Origin: DATARH01 sp036268425
GTDB taxonomy: Bacteria > Pseudomonadota > Alphaproteobacteria > ATCC43930 > CGMCC-115725
Assembly (NCBI GenBank): GCA_036268425.1
Contig: DATAUE010000036.1
Location: 164,309-228,308 of the forward strand
Direction: 5' to 3'
DNA length: 64,000 nt
A model generated the notes under the pieces. It did no database searches. It was given only the letters and a program-made list of their open reading frames with translations, and was not told the DNA's origin. Numbering within the stretch: position 1 is the first letter of the stretch; every line of letters begins with the position of its first letter. Shown here one piece after another: positions 62,681 to 64,000 of this stretch. The translations under genes were made by a program, and so were the position numbers.

Positions 62681-64000
62681 CTATTCTCCGGCCACCGCTG
62701 CCGCATCGACCGGCCCACGCCCGAGATCGATAATCGTCTCGTGAAAGCGCTTCAGCGTCGTGTGGTGCCCGACGCTGACGATTGTCGGACGCCACTCGGC
62801 CTCGCGCAGCAAGCGATACAGCACCGCCTCCGCCACTTCGTCGAGCGCCGAGGTCGCTTCGTCGAGAAACACGATTTCCGGCCGCGCCAGCAGCACTCGG
62901 GCAAAGCCGAGGCGCTGCTGCTCGCCACCCGACAGGCGCTGTGCCCAGTTGCCGTCGACATCGAGTTGATCCACCAGATACGACAGGCCGACCGCATGCA
63001 GCGCCGCTTCCAGTTCGGCCCGGTGCGGTGCGGTGCTGGTTTCGGGGTAGGCGATCGCATCGGCCAGCGTCCCGAGCGGCAAATACAAGCGTTGCGGCAG
63101 GAACAGCGCGTGACCGTCGCCGATCCGCACGCGGCCTTGGCCAAACGGCCACAGCCCCGCGATGGCCCGCAACAACGTCGATTTGCCGGCGCCGGACGGC
63201 CCGGTGACCAGCACCGGCTCGCCCGGCCGTGCCGCCAGGGTGATGTCCTCGCGCAGCAGAGCGCCGCCCGGCAGCCGCAGATCGAGGTCTTCGACCGTCA
63301 CGCCCTCGCCGCCATACTCGACCACGATCGGCTGCGGCGCCTCGCGTTCACGGGCGATATCCCCGATCTTGATGGAGAAACCGCGCAACCGTTCGACGAC
63401 TGAGCGGTACTCCGCAATCTCGGTGTAACTGTTGACGATGAACGACAACGCGTCCTGTACCCGCCCAAACGCCGAAGCAATCTGCATCAGTCCGCCGAGC
63501 TGAATCTGCTTTGCGAAGTAGCGCGGCGCCGCGACGATAAACGGAAACACCAGCGCCAGCTGTGCATAGCCCGTGACAAACCACGTCAGCTTTTTGCGGC
63601 GGCGGATGATGCCCCACCAGTTCAGCAGGATATGGCTGAAACGATTTTCAAAGACCCCGAGTTCGCGGCTCTCGCCGCCGTAGAATGCGACGCTCTCGGC
63701 GTTTTCGCGCAGGCGCACCAGGCTGAAACGGAAATCGGCCTCATAGCGCTGCTGGTTGAACAATAGCGCGACCAAGGGGTTGCCGATGCGTTGTGTCAGC
63801 CAGGTGCCGCCGACCGAATAGATGATCGCCGCAATCACCATGTAGCCGGGAATGTCGAAATGCGCGCCGCCGCCGAGCGGAATCCTGAGCGCGCCGGACA
63901 GCGACCACAGAATGAACAGAAAAGAAAACAGCGTAACAACGGAGTTCATCAGGCCGATCGACAGAGTCAGGCTGCTTGCGGTAAACCGCTCGATATCCTC
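62681..64000 (-). CDS. SbmA/YddA-like ABC transporter, 5' end off window
   Basis: At least 440 residues; the frame is open to the window edge (EDIERFTASSLTLSIG leads in), so the N-terminus lies beyond 64000. The visible membrane part has helices such as VVTLFSFLFILW and matches the ABC_membrane_2 family (SbmA/BacA/YddA, PXMP4-like). The ATPase follows with Walker A GPSGAGKST, signature LSGGEQQR and Walker B EIVFLDEATSALD. Members move peptides or fatty-acid derivatives across the inner membrane. Confidence 0.9.
   Translation of the reverse strand, partial: EDIERFTASSLTLSIGLMNSVVTLFSFLFILWSLSGALRIPLGGGAHFDIPGYMVIAAIIYSVGGTWLTQRIGNPLVALLFNQQRYEADFRFSLVRLRENAESVAFYGGESRELGVFENRFSHILLNWWGIIRRRKKLTWFVTGYAQLALVFPFIVAAPRYFAKQIQLGGLMQIASAFGRVQDALSFIVNSYTEIAEYRSVVERLRGFSIKIGDIAREREAPQPIVVEYGGEGVTVEDLDLRLPGGALLREDITLAARPGEPVLVTGPSGAGKSTLLRAIAGLWPFGQGRVRIGDGHALFLPQRLYLPLGTLADAIAYPETSTAPHRAELEAALHAVGLSYLVDQLDVDGNWAQRLSGGEQQRLGFARVLLARPEIVFLDEATSALDEVAEAVLYRLLREAEWRPTIVSVGHHTTLKRFHETIIDLGRGPVDAAAVAGE

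Noticed and set aside
1..64000. tRNA, rRNA, prophage or transposase
   Set aside because: Intergenic gaps are short and none shows a tRNA cloverleaf or rRNA segment by eye; no reading frame has integrase or transposase motifs. A tool search could still find a small RNA.

Overview
The window is about 64 kb of GC-rich, densely packed chromosome from an alphaproteobacterium, most likely a member of Rhodospirillales or a relative. This is inferred from gene order (tldD-coxB-coxA-ctaB-small protein-ctaG-coxC-surf1; argH-lptM-lysA-DUF4175 protein) and from protein style; no rRNA or tRNA gene is present to confirm it. I saw no insertion sequence, prophage, integrase or CRISPR array, so it reads as core chromosome with some lineage-specific genes.

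Layout. 1-5.6 kb: the end of a large glycosyltransferase, then flagellin, FliD, FliS and FlgM, a late flagellar filament block. 5.6-9.7 kb: a small hypothetical gene, a double-HTH regulator with a LexA-like C-terminus, a seven-repeat TPR protein, a proline-rich exported protein and an orphan ECF sigma factor. 9.7-16.7 kb: two hybrid histidine kinases flanking a small conserved ORF, an ABC-exporter membrane domain without an ATPase, and a 42-residue membrane protein. 16.8-23.8 kb: TlpA-like thioredoxin, argH, lptM, lysA, a DUF4175 protein and a DUF882/M15-type peptidase.

23.9-35.5 kb is the most distinctive part. It is a tightly coupled chemosensory operon in the order cheW, cheR-TPR, cheW, mcp (CHASE3, no HAMP), cheA-REC, cheB, followed by a histidine kinase with three N-terminal receivers, an Rcp1-like single receiver and a REC-kinase-REC hybrid. 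Almost every junction is an overlapping ATGA/GTGA. The core resembles the Wsp system of pseudomonads and the Che3 system of Rhodospirillum centenum, but no diguanylate cyclase or flagellar output gene is present. The output appears to be a multi-step phosphorelay.

35.5-42 kb: a class III aminotransferase, a beta-propeller lactonase, a SnoaL-like protein, a secreted clan-A glycosidase and TldD. 42.3-48.7 kb: the aa3-type cytochrome c oxidase operon with its assembly factors (coxB, coxA, ctaB, a small CoxF-like protein, ctaG, coxC, DUF983, surf1). 48.7-56.4 kb: an M32 carboxypeptidase, the ergothioneine pair egtB-egtD, an acyl-CoA synthetase and an M3 oligoendopeptidase. 56.4-61 kb: accessory genes including a cupin divergent from an unrecognised 516-residue histidine-rich protein, two tandemly duplicated lipoproteins and small exported proteins. 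61-64 kb: lysS and the C-terminal part of an SbmA/YddA-like ABC transporter that runs off the window.

Main themes are motility and surface signalling, respiration, and amino-acid or thiol metabolism. Functional calls rest on motifs read by eye; no database search was possible.
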